Shown: one piece after another, positions 41,973 to 52,302 of the stretch
How positions within the stretch are numbered: the stretch's first letter is position 1
Layout: the number at the start of each line of letters is the position of its first letter
From: Exiguobacterium aurantiacum DSM 6208
GTDB taxonomy: Bacteria; Bacillota; Bacilli; Exiguobacteriales; Exiguobacteriaceae
NCBI RefSeq assembly: GCF_000702585.1
Contig: NZ_JNIQ01000001.1
Location: 1,865,001-1,929,000, forward strand
Length of the DNA: 64,000 bases
Reading direction: 5' to 3'
The notes under the pieces: model-generated
What the model was told of the DNA's origin: nothing
Database searches by the model: none
Seen by the model: the letters and a program-made list of their open reading frames with translations, nothing else
Made by a program: the position numbers and the translations under genes

Positions 41973-42176
41973 CGCGGCATCGACGTGTGGCTTGTATTTT
42001 GTTTTTCCACCTACGTTTTTGACGGTCTTGTTTTTCGCGACACCGCCTTTATACGTCTTATTCAACTCGGTGCAGTTTTTGAATTTCTTGGCCGCAGCAT
42101 CGACGGATGATGTCGGCGTCACGCTCATCGTGAATAGCGCGATTCCAGCGATGGTGGCATACAGTAGTTTCTTCAT
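41913..42176 (-). CDS. Secreted excalibur calcium-binding domain protein
   Basis: An 87-residue exported protein: signal peptide about residues 1-28 (LLYATIAGIALFTMS, cleavage near VDAAA), then an excalibur domain KNCTELNKTYKGGVAKN with the ending DRDKDGIACER, a DxDxDGxxCE calcium-binding loop and two cysteines. These domains occur on extracellular nucleases and wall proteins. ATG 42176 follows GAAGGAGGAAGAGACG. Its last 60 bases overlap the opposite-strand gene. Confidence 0.9.
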   Translation of the reverse strand: MKKLLYATIAGIALFTMSVTPTSSVDAAAKKFKNCTELNKTYKGGVAKNKTVKNVGGKTKYKPHVDAALYQANITKDRDKDGIACER

Positions 42177-42285
42177 CGTCTCTTCCTCCTTCATAATGAA
42201 CTTTAGGGTCAGTGTTCCCTTTCATTATAGGAGGCGTTATTAGTAATTTCCCCATTTTTTAAATATGAGTGAAAGGAGAATATTG

Positions 42286-42639
42286 GTGCCCGATTTTGGT
42301 TTTTACATCGATACGGTGAATGATCACCTATATCATGGGCCCCACCTCGTATCGGACAATGAGAAGGTAGAGCAGCTGAATCTTGAGTTCATTGAAATGT
42401 TGTTGTTTGGTCCTGAGGACGTCCGGTGTTTGATCACGCGACATCATTCATCGCGACGAATCCAATTAGAAGAACAACGACGTGATCAACTACAGACTAC
42501 GTGGGAAAAGACGTTCAAACAGCATCTCACATTCAATCCAGGATTCTTACCTGAAGATCTTCCAAACGGGTATTGTTGGACGATACCCGTTTGGCGAGAA
42601 AACAATGGTTGGTATCTTGTTTTTACCGAGCATCATTAA
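42286..42639 (+). CDS. Hypothetical protein
   Basis: A 117-residue soluble protein (PDFGFYIDTVNDHLYHGPHL near its start; C-terminus YCWTIPVWRENNGWYLVFTE), unrecognised. AAAGGAG lies seven bases before GTG 42286, making it a better start than ATG 42265. Stands alone, AT-richer than the flanking genes. Confidence 0.6.
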   Translation: MPDFGFYIDTVNDHLYHGPHLVSDNEKVEQLNLEFIEMLLFGPEDVRCLITRHHSSRRIQLEEQRRDQLQTTWEKTFKQHLTFNPGFLPEDLPNGYCWTIPVWRENNGWYLVFTEHH

Positions 42640-42687
42640 TCAGTAGATGGAAATTTCGTAATCATACAGCAAAGGAAGAGGATTTAT

Positions 42688-42903
42688 ATGGACTTAATTT
42701 TTTTGATGCAAGACCGAGCACTCCCGTTACTGTTGCTCGCAACATTTCTGATTCTGAATATCGTGTTCGTCATCGGGATTTGGAAGCGACGCGCCCATTT
42801 CTCCAAAGTATTCCTCGTGTTCGCGAGCTCATTTGCTTGTTTCCTTGTGACATCATCGCTGATTCTCATCTTGTTCACGATGTTCTTCGGCTACAACCAG
42901 TGA
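42688..42903 (+). CDS. Small two-span membrane protein
   Basis: A 71-residue protein with two hydrophobic helices (about residues 12-31 and 40-65) separated by a basic loop WKRRAHFSK. Function unknown. AAAGGAAGAGG precedes the ATG at 42688. Confidence 0.6.
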   Translation: MDLIFLMQDRALPLLLLATFLILNIVFVIGIWKRRAHFSKVFLVFASSFACFLVTSSLILILFTMFFGYNQ

Positions 42904-42992
42904 TGCTCTCTATCCGATGACATCCGTATCGAAATCATCGAGTCCCTCTATAAGATTCGGCGTATGATGAATGCAGAAGGGAGGGGATGCCA

Positions 42993-43859
42993 ATGCCTGA
43001 ATCGTTAAACCGCTTGATGGCGCATATCGAGCAACATTTGACTGACGAAATCACAAATCAAGACATTACTCGCATCATCGGGGTTTCCGATTACCATTTT
43101 CGACGTATGTTTTCCTACATGGCCGGCATGACACTTAACGAATACATTCGAAACCGTCGGCTATCAGAAGCGAATAAAGATTTGATTCAAGGAATGTCAG
43201 TCACGGACGTAGCGTTTACGTATGGATATCAATCCGTCGACGGTTTTTCAAGAGCGTTTCGTGACTGGTGCGGCTTTTTACCGTCAGAAGTAATCAAAAA
43301 CAAGATTCAAAAATCATTCCCGAAATTCACATTCTTCATCGATATTAAAGGGGGAATTTCCATGGAATTCAAATTAGAACACAAGCCTTCATTCAACGTG
43401 GTCGGTGTGTCGAAGCGCGTTCCGATTCAATTTGAAGGGGTGAACAACGCAATCGCTGAATTGGCAGAATCGATTACAGATCAGCAATACAGCGAGATGG
43501 CGCAGTTGGCGGATCTGTATCCAAACCAAGTGCTCAACGTATCGTATGACTTCGATGAGGGGTATTTGGACGAAAAAGGATTGCTGACGCATATGATTGG
43601 CTATGCGACGACACATAGCAATCCGTATGAAGACCTCGAACAAATCACGATTGCGTCGAACCTGTGGGCCGTCTTCCCGAATACTGGGCCTTTCCCAGAG
43701 ACACTCCAGGAGACGATGGCCAAGACGTATGCTGAATGGTTACCGACGTCAGGCTATGAACTCGCCGATTTACCGAGCATTTCGTACACGGAGTATGACG
43801 GTCTAACAGACGATGTTTATAGCGAAGTGTGGGTGGCCGTCAAAGAGAAAAAACTGTAA
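42993..43859 (+). CDS. AraC family regulator with GyrI-like sensor domain
   Basis: A 288-residue regulator of the Rob/SoxS-with-effector-domain type. The N-terminal AraC DNA-binding domain covers about residues 5-105 (ITNQDITRIIGVSDYHFRRM and VTDVAFTYGYQSVDGFSRAF). The C-terminal half, from KLEHKPSFNVVGVSKRVPI to YSEVWVAVKEKKL, is a GyrI-like (Bac_rhamnosid/SOUL-type) small-molecule-binding domain. Such proteins sense hydrophobic drugs and control efflux genes. GAGGGG favours ATG 42993. Confidence 0.88.
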   Translation: MPESLNRLMAHIEQHLTDEITNQDITRIIGVSDYHFRRMFSYMAGMTLNEYIRNRRLSEANKDLIQGMSVTDVAFTYGYQSVDGFSRAFRDWCGFLPSEVIKNKIQKSFPKFTFFIDIKGGISMEFKLEHKPSFNVVGVSKRVPIQFEGVNNAIAELAESITDQQYSEMAQLADLYPNQVLNVSYDFDEGYLDEKGLLTHMIGYATTHSNPYEDLEQITIASNLWAVFPNTGPFPETLQETMAKTYAEWLPTSGYELADLPSISYTEYDGLTDDVYSEVWVAVKEKKL

Positions 43860-43875
43860 ACGTGATATAGGTGCG

Positions 43876-43915
43876 AAAACCCCTTAGTAGAGCACATGCT
43901 CTTATTAAGTGGTTC
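43876..43915. terminator. Bidirectional terminator between AraC-GyrI and GNAT genes
   Basis: AACCCCTTAGTAGAGC / GCTCTTATTAAGTGGTT imperfect stem around ACAT, with A4 before and T-rich sequence after. Confidence 0.7.
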
Positions 43916-43985
43916 AATTTGCTTTACAGCGGGTCACCTGACCGATTCATTAATGGCTATGAATTTTTGAATGGTACTTCTACAC

Positions 43986-44444
43986 TTACATTTTCTTTAC
44001 ATAATCAATCAATATCAGTTTATGATTGACCTGATGCTGTCCCTGTCGTTTGTAGCCGAGCTTCTCATAGAAATGATGATTCCTAGTATTCAAATGAGGC
44101 GTGTCCAGGACCCATTCTTTAGCGAGCGGAAATTGTGCCTCAATCAAATTGATCAGTTCTGTCCCAAAGCCTTTATTTTGATAATGTTTCGATAAAAAAA
44201 CTCGATTCAAACGATACTTCCCGTCACCGTGATCGCGTACGTCTGCTCCACCAGCAATCTCTCCATCAATCCAGATGGTGTAATGGATAAATAGTTGAAT
44301 TTTCTTGATTAGACGCTCAATCGGTTCGTTGACGGGGTTCGTCTCATAATCTTCGTAGGTGATTAAATCTTCTTGAAACGCTTCTTTCTGTATATCTAAC
44401 AGAACAGCTGCTTCATCTATGGTAGATTTTTTTAGGGATAACAT
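43986..44444 (-). CDS. GNAT family acetyltransferase
   Basis: A 152-residue acetyltransferase: IDGEIAGGADVRDHGDG, the CoA-binding loop LNRVFLSKHYQNKGFGTELI (Q/N-x-G-x-G type) and HFYEKLGYKRQGQHQ. Target unknown. ATG 44444 follows GGAGACAGACA. It lies directly downstream of a SUKH remnant and a 259-residue unknown gene on the same strand. Confidence 0.82.
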   Translation of the reverse strand: MLSLKKSTIDEAAVLLDIQKEAFQEDLITYEDYETNPVNEPIERLIKKIQLFIHYTIWIDGEIAGGADVRDHGDGKYRLNRVFLSKHYQNKGFGTELINLIEAQFPLAKEWVLDTPHLNTRNHHFYEKLGYKRQGQHQVNHKLILIDYVKKM

Positions 44445-44466
44445 TGTCTGTCTCCAATCGTATGTA

Positions 44467-44723
44467 TTATCGCGTCCCAAACCTCATCAATTCATAATAT
44501 TCACTGTTATCTGGTGAGATCCCCCCCATAGGGCATCCTCGTCCATGACCACATAGCCATATGTCTCCAAAAATTTACGGTACATCGGCGGAAACGTCAC
44601 ATTCAGTTGTTCCTCCGCCTCACGAATCGCTGCTTCCGAAGCTCCTGAACCGTATGTAAACACTTCTGGATACTTCTCAATCATCTTTACGACCCGATTG
44701 AACTTCAACTCAATTTTGTTCAT
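44467..44723 (-). pseudogene. SUKH (SMI1/KNR4) family immunity-like gene, frameshifted and short
   Basis: From ATG 44723 the frame gives 78 residues: EAAIREAEEQLNVTFPPMYR and KFLETYGYVVMDEDALWGG, clear SUKH features, then stops at 44487. The run of seven G after CTATG (44522-44528) is the breakpoint: with one more G the frame would continue GISPDNSEYYELMRFGTR, the consensus SUKH ending, to a stop at 44467. Even repaired (about 85 residues) it is shorter than usual SUKH proteins (about 130-150). Overlaps the upstream gene by four bases. Confidence 0.75.
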
Positions 44724-45499
44724 CGTGTTTTCTCTCCTTCGTCTCGCACGCGTTTATAGATGTCGATGTCCCCACTTCTGAAGTCGACGCGTGCATTCCA
44801 GTTCCGGACGTCAGATTGAATGATAAACACATCGTCTGATTCCCAACGACTCGTTCCGAAATACAACGAGAACGCGTACGGGCTCGCAATCTCCTCAATC
44901 ACCTTCTCTTGAAACAGTCTTATACCTCGTTCGTACCCTTCAATCCAAAACGACGCACCGGTCACCGAGACGCTCAATTTGAAAAGCACGATCCGATTGC
45001 GTTTTTTGTTCGATTTCGGTGTCTTATTCAGCAAGGCGACCAACTTATAGTCGTTCATTTCAATCTGCTTCAGGCAATACTCGATCATGTCAGAAATCGG
45101 CCGTTCCGAGCTACTCGTCTGTTCTTCTAACAACGGCACGAGCACGTCCCGAATGACCATTGCGAACTGCTGAAACTTCTCTTTCTCATCAAGCATCATC
45201 TCATACGTCTCATAATCGAACATCTCATGCGTGAACTCGTGCGTCACGAGTTGATGATGTGTGTCATCATACGTATGCGTATTGTATGTATGATTTGTTT
45301 CAGCATGGATAAGGTTTATCCCTACAAAATTAGGGTCTTTGAAACGAATGTCCCCGCTCTCCACGAAGCGTGACAACGCACGTGATAACAATTCTTCAAA
45401 AACGTATGACGAATGAATCGCTGTGATGTGTTTCTTTGCCCAGTTCCGGTCGCGCTGCGCGTTTACGCTCGAATATAAACGAATGGTAATATGACTCAT
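44720..45499 (-). CDS. Hypothetical protein upstream of the SUKH remnant
   Basis: A 259-residue soluble protein, unrecognised. Contains a His-rich stretch (NHTYNTHTYDDTHHQLVTHE, about residues 70-89) and a basic segment NKTPKSNKKRNRIVLF. No signal peptide. It overlaps the SUKH gene (ATGA), so they were coupled; an association with toxin immunity is possible from that neighbour alone. Confidence 0.65.
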   Translation of the reverse strand: MSHITIRLYSSVNAQRDRNWAKKHITAIHSSYVFEELLSRALSRFVESGDIRFKDPNFVGINLIHAETNHTYNTHTYDDTHHQLVTHEFTHEMFDYETYEMMLDEKEKFQQFAMVIRDVLVPLLEEQTSSSERPISDMIEYCLKQIEMNDYKLVALLNKTPKSNKKRNRIVLFKLSVSVTGASFWIEGYERGIRLFQEKVIEEIASPYAFSLYFGTSRWESDDVFIIQSDVRNWNARVDFRSGDIDIYKRVRDEGEKTR

Positions 45500-45535
45500 C
45501 TTTATCCCCTCATTTCTCTCACTTCTCCATTATAC

Positions 45536-45576
45536 AAAAAACTCCCTTTGACGATCATCGAGATCATCAAAAGGAG
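45536..45576 (-). terminator. Terminator of the beta-glucoside operon
   Basis: Minus strand CTCCTTTTGATGATC / GATCGTCAAAGGGAG imperfect stem with TTTTTTG after it. Confidence 0.8.
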
Positions 45577-45583
45577 TCTGAGA

Positions 45584-47050
<1,467 letters not shown>

Positions 47051-48940
47051 TTAATTGTTCACAACCGTGAGCATCACTTGTGTTGAATCTGTCATTTCAT
47101 TTGATTGAACGAGTACATCGGCGTATGTCGCACTGTTCGTCACGATGACCGGTGTAATCGTCGAGATGTTATGGGCTACAATCATGTCACGGTCGAACGT
47201 CGTCAACACATCGCCCGCTTTAAAGGGGTCCCCATCTTTCACGTGCACGGTGAACGGTGTCCCGTCGAGCGTCACCGTATCAAGACCGACGTGAATCAAG
47301 AGCTCGATGCCTGAGTTCGAGCGGAGCCCAATCGCATGCTTCGTCGGTGCGACCATGACGACCGTCCCGTCAAACGGTGCTACGACCTTATTCCCGTCTG
47401 GTTCGACGGCGTAACCTTTCCCCATCGCCCCGGAGCCGAACACGTCGTCCGGAATCTCATTCAACGCAATCACTTTCCCTGACACCGGTGAGACAATCGT
47501 CTCTTCCTGAACGAGTGTTGCACTCGCTTCTGCCGTTGCCGGTGTTTCTGTCACTTCTGGCACTTGTTTGGCCGTATCTTCACCAAAACCGAAGAGTTGA
47601 ATCAAGACGACCGGGAGAATGATGGCGATGGCCGTCCCGATCAGCAGTCCCCAGATTGATGAAGGGACGTCCGAGCTGATCCCGTTCACGAGCGTGAGCG
47701 GACCCGGTAGACCGGCGTAGGCGAAGTAGTACGGGTTGAAGAAACTGGCGACGATGGCGCCAATCGCCCCTGAGATACAACCGAAGATGAACGGCTTTTT
47801 GAAACGGAGCGTGACCCCATAAATGGCAGGCTCGGTAATCCCGAACAGACCGGTAATTCCCGCCGAGACGCCGACTTTTTTGGTCTCTTGACTCTTCGCT
47901 TTCAAGATGACACCGAGCACGGCACCGACTTGGGCGATGACGGCGATCGTCTGATACGCCTGAAACGAGTCGCGGCCGTATAAATCGAAGTTCGCGAGCA
48001 CCATCGGCGTGACGCCCCAATGGACACCGAAGATGACGACGACTTGCCAGAGGCCACCGATGATGGCACCGGCGAGCATCGGTGCGTTTTCTGCTAAGAA
48101 GTTATACCCGTTCGCAATCCCAACCGCACCCATCGTCGTGATCGGTCCGATGACGAGAATCGTCAGCGGCACCATGAGTACCAAACTGAAGAACGGGACG
48201 AACAGTGGACGAATGACCTCGTTCATATGTCGGTTCAAGAACCGCTCGACGTAAGATAAGATCCAGACGAGGAAGAGCGGAGGCAAGACGGACGACGTGT
48301 ACGTCGTTCCCGACAAGGCGAGTCCGAGGAAGCTGATCGTCTCTCCTGACGTGATGCGTGCTGCCATCTCGGCCCATGTCGGGCTGACCAATGCCGCGCT
48401 CGCCGCCACCGCGATGAACGTGTTCGTCTTGAAATGCTTCGACGCGGTGATGGCGATAAAGATCGGTAAGAACGTGAACGGCGCCCACGAGATGAAGCTG
48501 AACACTTCGTACGTCCCGGTCTCGGCGAACCCTTCGAAGAGAAGCGTCGTGATGATGAGCGTCCCCTGCAGAATCCCCGCTGCAGCTAAAATATAGATGA
48601 ACGGAGCGAACACGGCAGACATCGTCGCGATGATGCGGTTGAGGATTGTCCCTTTACTTCCCTCTTCCGTCTCGTTCGTCTCCATCTTCACGAGCTTCGA
48701 GAACTCATCGAACACTTCCCCGACGTGTTGCCCGATGACGACCTGGAATTGTCCGCCCGTCTCGACGACCGTGATGACCCCTGGCATCGCCATGACTTTC
48801 TCTTTCGCTTGCGGATTCGACCGTTTCAACACAAGGCGAAGCCGTGTCGCACACCGCGCCGCATTGATGACGTTCTCTTCCCCACCGACCGCATCTAAAA
48901 TGTCACGGGCGAGCTTTGAATAATCCCGAACTTTACTCAA
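47051..48940 (-). CDS. bglP: Beta-glucoside-specific PTS permease EIIBCA (BglP/BglF type)
   Basis: A 629-residue three-domain PTS transporter. EIIB spans about residues 1-90 with the phosphorylated Cys in NAARCATRLRLVL; EIIC (about 105-440) has ten hydrophobic segments and the GITEPAIYG motif; EIIA (about 480-629) has the phosphorylated His in IELLIHVGLDTV. It imports and phosphorylates a beta-glucoside for the GH1 enzyme. Start TTG 48940 has AGGAGGG seven bases upstream, matching the usual N-terminus; an upstream in-frame ATG lacks a ribosome binding site. Confidence 0.93.
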   Translation of the reverse strand: MSKVRDYSKLARDILDAVGGEENVINAARCATRLRLVLKRSNPQAKEKVMAMPGVITVVETGGQFQVVIGQHVGEVFDEFSKLVKMETNETEEGSKGTILNRIIATMSAVFAPFIYILAAAGILQGTLIITTLLFEGFAETGTYEVFSFISWAPFTFLPIFIAITASKHFKTNTFIAVAASAALVSPTWAEMAARITSGETISFLGLALSGTTYTSSVLPPLFLVWILSYVERFLNRHMNEVIRPLFVPFFSLVLMVPLTILVIGPITTMGAVGIANGYNFLAENAPMLAGAIIGGLWQVVVIFGVHWGVTPMVLANFDLYGRDSFQAYQTIAVIAQVGAVLGVILKAKSQETKKVGVSAGITGLFGITEPAIYGVTLRFKKPFIFGCISGAIGAIVASFFNPYYFAYAGLPGPLTLVNGISSDVPSSIWGLLIGTAIAIILPVVLIQLFGFGEDTAKQVPEVTETPATAEASATLVQEETIVSPVSGKVIALNEIPDDVFGSGAMGKGYAVEPDGNKVVAPFDGTVVMVAPTKHAIGLRSNSGIELLIHVGLDTVTLDGTPFTVHVKDGDPFKAGDVLTTFDRDMIVAHNISTITPVIVTNSATYADVLVQSNEMTDSTQVMLTVVNN

Positions 48941-48957
48941 TTGAAAACCCTCCTTTG

Positions 48958-48971
48958 ATGTAACGCTTACA
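48958..48971 (-). promoter_or_regulatory. Probable cre (CcpA) site of the beta-glucoside operon
   Basis: Minus strand TGTAAGCGTTACAT matches the cre consensus TGWAARCGYTWNCW at 13 of 14 positions. It lies between the promoter and the bglP ribosome binding site, a roadblock position. Confidence 0.6.
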
Positions 48972-48985
48972 TTTTGTACACTCTT

Positions 48986-49014
48986 ACTATAATTGTACCG
49001 GTACAATTAATCAA
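48986..49014 (-). promoter_or_regulatory. bglP promoter with palindromic operator in its spacer
   Basis: Minus strand TTGATT (49009-49014), 17 bases, TATAGT (48986-48991). The spacer is almost wholly taken up by the perfect 18-bp palindrome AATTGTACCGGTACAATT (48991-49008), the likely operator of the adjacent GntR-family repressor. Confidence 0.75.
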
Positions 49015-49058
49015 GACCGATATAAAATATTTGTGTGACCTTTTTTCTGACAGGCGTG

Positions 49059-49067
49059 TGATATAAT
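49059..49067 (+). promoter_or_regulatory. Extended -10 promoter of the GntR regulator
   Basis: TGATATAAT (TG-N-TATAAT) 35 bases before the start codon. No good -35 is seen, consistent with an extended -10 promoter. Confidence 0.55.
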
Positions 49068-49101
49068 AAAGACATCATGACAATGTAGATGAGGGACAAG
49101 G

Positions 49102-49812
49102 ATGCTAAAATACCAACAGATTGCAGCAGAGATTGAGCAGTACATTAATGATCAGGATTTAAAACAAGGGGAAAAGTTGCCTGTGCTCGAGCAGTTGATG
49201 AGCCAATATGGCGTCAGTAAGAGCACCGTCACGAAGGCGCTCGAGTTGCTTGAACGTCGTGGAGTCATCTTTCAATTGCGGGGAAGCGGGATCTTCGTCC
49301 GGCGTCACAACCGCCCGGGCTACATGAGTCTGTTCTCGACGCAAGGGTTTAAAAGCAACCTCGGCGACCGCGTCTTGACGTCGGACGTGCTCGATGTGTC
49401 GATCACGAAGCCGAGTGAAGACGTCGCCAACAACTTAGGGATTGACGTGTCGGATGACGTGTATCGCGTCGAACGGGTCCGCTACGTCGATGGGGAAGTG
49501 TTTTGTTACGAGGAGTCGTATTATGTGAAGGCAATCGTGCCCTATCTGAATCGGGAGATTGTCGCCGACTCGATTTTCGACTACGTTCAAAGTGCGCTCG
49601 GCGTCACAATCGGTTTTTCTGATATGTATATGCAGGTCGGGCGACTGAACGAGACGGAGGCCGGTTATCTTGGCCTGAAGATGGACGACCCGACGCTCCG
49701 CATCGAGACGATTTTCCATCTGACGAACGGGAAGCCGTTCGACTACTCACGAATCACCTATCATTACGGGCACTCGCAGTTCGTCGTCCAGGCGAACGGG
49801 CCGTACATGTGA
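49102..49812 (+). CDS. GntR/HutC family regulator of beta-glucoside use
   Basis: A 236-residue repressor. The winged helix-turn-helix covers about residues 1-70 (KLPVLEQLMSQYGVSKSTVT and LELLERRGVIFQLRGSGIFV). The UTRA ligand domain follows to the end (YRVERVRYVDGEVFCYEESY, ETIFHLTNGKPFDYSRITYH). It is divergent from bglP and probably binds the palindrome between them, released by a phosphorylated beta-glucoside. ATG 49102 is preceded by GAGGGACAAGG. Confidence 0.92.
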   Translation: MLKYQQIAAEIEQYINDQDLKQGEKLPVLEQLMSQYGVSKSTVTKALELLERRGVIFQLRGSGIFVRRHNRPGYMSLFSTQGFKSNLGDRVLTSDVLDVSITKPSEDVANNLGIDVSDDVYRVERVRYVDGEVFCYEESYYVKAIVPYLNREIVADSIFDYVQSALGVTIGFSDMYMQVGRLNETEAGYLGLKMDDPTLRIETIFHLTNGKPFDYSRITYHYGHSQFVVQANGPYM

Positions 49813-49850
49813 AAACACCGCTCGACGCGATTTGCGTGGAGCGGTGTTTT
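49812..49850 (+). terminator. Terminator of the GntR gene
   Basis: AAAACACCGCTC / GAGCGGTGTTTT stem; A4 and T4 on both sides also permit use by the SUFU gene. Confidence 0.9.
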
Positions 49851-49858
49851 GGTGTGGT

Positions 49859-50413
49859 TCAGACGAGCGGTTTGCGTTTCAAATCGAGTAGCGCATCATC
49901 CGTTTTATAAAGCAATTCGTTGAACCGTTCTACCCCGTGCGCTTCGATGAACGCTTCTTCAGATGGGAAGATGGGAATGAACCAGACTGGGACTACGGTT
50001 TGTTCGTCCCCTTCGTATACATGAAACGACTCATTAAAATAAAACGGGGTCGCCACATAGATCGCTGAGAAGTTCAATCGTTTGAAAACGTTCGGGGGAA
50101 GCTCAAAATACTCACCGAGTTTGAAGGCGTGATGTGTCTCGAGCGCATGCGTCGTTAATTGCCACAACAACTCGAGCACGTCTTCATACGAACGTTTTTG
50201 CTTGAAACTCAACAAGAGCTCTTGGTGTGTCTGAGTACCGTCCTCGTTTTGCAGCGTATGCCAATGAAGGCCTAGCGTCGAGATGGTAAACGTATCGGTC
50301 ATAGGGCTGTCATCAAACTGCAAGAACTGCACGGCCTGCTCTAACAAATCGTCCGTTTCGAATTGATTCGTGAACTCTCCACAATGGGATTCAAGGTGTT
50401 CTAAATAATTCAT
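49859..50413 (-). CDS. Suppressor of fused (SUFU) domain protein
   Basis: A 184-residue soluble protein matching the bacterial SUFU-like family: HQELLLSFKQKRSYEDVLEL, LPPNVFKRLNFSAIYVATPF and the C-terminal FIPIFPSEEAFIEAHGVERF, ending LLYKTDDALLDLKR. Bacterial members are common immunity proteins of polymorphic toxin systems. No toxin gene adjoins. AAGTTGGAAAC upstream of ATG 50413 is a modest ribosome binding site. Confidence 0.85.
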   Translation of the reverse strand: MNYLEHLESHCGEFTNQFETDDLLEQAVQFLQFDDSPMTDTFTISTLGLHWHTLQNEDGTQTHQELLLSFKQKRSYEDVLELLWQLTTHALETHHAFKLGEYFELPPNVFKRLNFSAIYVATPFYFNESFHVYEGDEQTVVPVWFIPIFPSEEAFIEAHGVERFNELLYKTDDALLDLKRKPLV

Positions 50414-50440
50414 TATGTTTCCAACTTTCTTGATGGATTC

Positions 50441-50902
50441 TTACTTTACTATAGGTGTTTGTTCTCGATGCACCCAATCCATAATAAACCTCTCTTGGTG
50501 GCTGTTCAATGTTGGAAGTTCATGGCGTGAGAAAAAACGATGCTCGTGACTCTCTTGTCCTTCCTGCGTGAGTGCTCCTGAGAATGCCGTCGCATGAAAG
50601 ATGACTTGTACACTAAAGACCTGATCTCCATTTTCATAAGAAGCATATCCTTCTTTTCCTGAATAGAGCCCAAACAAACTTAGTTGATTGACTGTAAGAC
50701 CTGTTTCTTCAAACGTTTCGCGTTGTGCAGCGCTCTTGAATGTTTCACCAGGTTCCATCACACCACCCGGGATTCCCCAAACGTCATGATCTTTACGATG
50801 TTGAAGCAGAATTTGATCATTGTGTTCGATGATGACACCACAACCGACCGTCATTAATAGATTAGTTCCAATGAGGTTCCGCATGTCCTGTATATAATTC
50901 AA
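50441..50902 (-). CDS. NUDIX hydrolase
   Basis: A 153-residue hydrolase. The Nudix box begins GGVMEPGETFKSAAQRE and continues TFEETGL, with all catalytic acidic residues intact. The surrounding VGCGVIIEHNDQILLQHRK and HEHRFFSRHELP are typical of the MutT-like subfamily. Substrate unknown. It lies 27 bases downstream of the barstar-domain gene on the same strand and may be the last gene of that operon. Confidence 0.88.
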   Translation of the reverse strand: MNYIQDMRNLIGTNLLMTVGCGVIIEHNDQILLQHRKDHDVWGIPGGVMEPGETFKSAAQRETFEETGLTVNQLSLFGLYSGKEGYASYENGDQVFSVQVIFHATAFSGALTQEGQESHEHRFFSRHELPTLNSHQERFIMDWVHREQTPIVK

Positions 50903-50928
50903 TCTACTTCCCCTTTACAATATGAATT

Positions 50929-52302
50929 TCAAAACCGCTTGATTGAACCGTTCACATGATCAATAAAGTGATACACATCGTCCGCATCATGCGCCAGTAG
51001 GAAGTTTCCAAAGATATGAGGATGACATTCTCCTAAGAACGTCTCGAGTGACTGTTGAGATGTAGTTGATGAAAAAGACTGCCAAAACCTTTTTGCTTTT
51101 GGAATCTTTAATTGAGGTAACAACGTTTCTTCAATCAATTTCTCCCATGCTGCGTCATGTAGCGTCAACCGATACACCGTCTCGCTTGGAGCAATTGTAC
51201 CACCGAAACAGAACGTCAATTCGATTGGATACGGCCCCCGTGTCACGTGGTGAAAGAACGTCTCATAATCCGCTGTGTCAATTGATTCAACGGATTCAAT
51301 ATTCTCCCCTTGGAGTGTCAACCCCTCCCGGTAATAGCTCAAGAGCCAATCCGTTCCATGTGAGAACGTGACGACGTCTTGGCGCTGGTCTTCAATGGAA
51401 AGTGTCAACCATGGGGCAATCTCCTCATGACTGCGAACAATTCCTGATAGGACAGACTCCTCTTCTATGCGTTCAAGCGAGAAACGGTGTCGCTTCGGCA
51501 ACCGTACTGACGTCTTGCGTTTCACACGTAACGGGAACGTTGCGCCAGCGAGATGTCGGTAGATTAGGCGATTTGCTTCTCCTTCTTTTAATGCCTGCCT
51601 CGGTAAAATCAGCATCTCTGTCTGATGATAGTGGATTTGACACAGTTTTAAGTCCGGCTCGTTCGCGTAGTCCAAAAAACATTTTGCGAGCGTGTTCGCC
51701 GCCACAGGCAAACGTTGCTCAAACTCTGTCCATCCGTACAACTCCACGATGTCCGGCAACCCGTTCTCATCGGTGATGACATCCCAAAATGCGTCCCAGT
51801 TCATGCCATAGTGCGAAGGAAATTGTAACTGTTCTTTCAATTGTTCATGCAACTCGGTTTCCGTCGCGATGTTTGAGACGTCTAGCGTCACACGAGTGAT
51901 TTGGTCTCTCTGTTGACACACCTCGATCGGATGCATCCAGACATACACCGTCTCAACGACCCCAGATGGAGCGACATCGACGTAGACATCTCGGGTGAAC
52001 GGATGCAAGACGAGGTAACGTAGCGTCGTTACATCCGTGAAACCCTCACCGATTTGTATATCACCTGGATGAAACGAGAAGATGTCAGCAACTTGTCGAC
52101 GAATCGAACGATACACGTCATCAAGCGCTTGGTCATAGACGCGGTCGAATGCATAACGGTCGACTTTCCATAACGTCCCATCGCTTGAACTTGATAAGTG
52201 TTCCGTCTTTTGTTCAAACTCATCCGTGTGCATCGCGTGTCGCCGCACAAATAAAGCCGTGGCCGCATCGACCTCATGCAACCACGGACGTTTTACATTC
52301 AT
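50929..52302 (-). CDS. Large protein with an internal barstar-like domain
   Basis: A 457-residue protein. Residues of about 1-130 are unrecognised. Residues of about 135-215 form a barstar-type domain (LHEQLKEQLQFPSHYGMNWD, AFWDVITDENGLPDIVELYG), where barstar normally inhibits barnase-like RNases. The following 240 residues are unrecognised. A lone barstar is about 90 residues, so this is a fusion or elaboration. ATG 52302 overlaps the preceding gene's stop (ATGA), linking it to the MoxR-DUF58 operon. TTG 52311 is too close to the GGAGG to be the start. Confidence 0.75.
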   Translation of the reverse strand: MNVKRPWLHEVDAATALFVRRHAMHTDEFEQKTEHLSSSSDGTLWKVDRYAFDRVYDQALDDVYRSIRRQVADIFSFHPGDIQIGEGFTDVTTLRYLVLHPFTRDVYVDVAPSGVVETVYVWMHPIEVCQQRDQITRVTLDVSNIATETELHEQLKEQLQFPSHYGMNWDAFWDVITDENGLPDIVELYGWTEFEQRLPVAANTLAKCFLDYANEPDLKLCQIHYHQTEMLILPRQALKEGEANRLIYRHLAGATFPLRVKRKTSVRLPKRHRFSLERIEEESVLSGIVRSHEEIAPWLTLSIEDQRQDVVTFSHGTDWLLSYYREGLTLQGENIESVESIDTADYETFFHHVTRGPYPIELTFCFGGTIAPSETVYRLTLHDAAWEKLIEETLLPQLKIPKAKRFWQSFSSTTSQQSLETFLGECHPHIFGNFLLAHDADDVYHFIDHVNGSIKRF

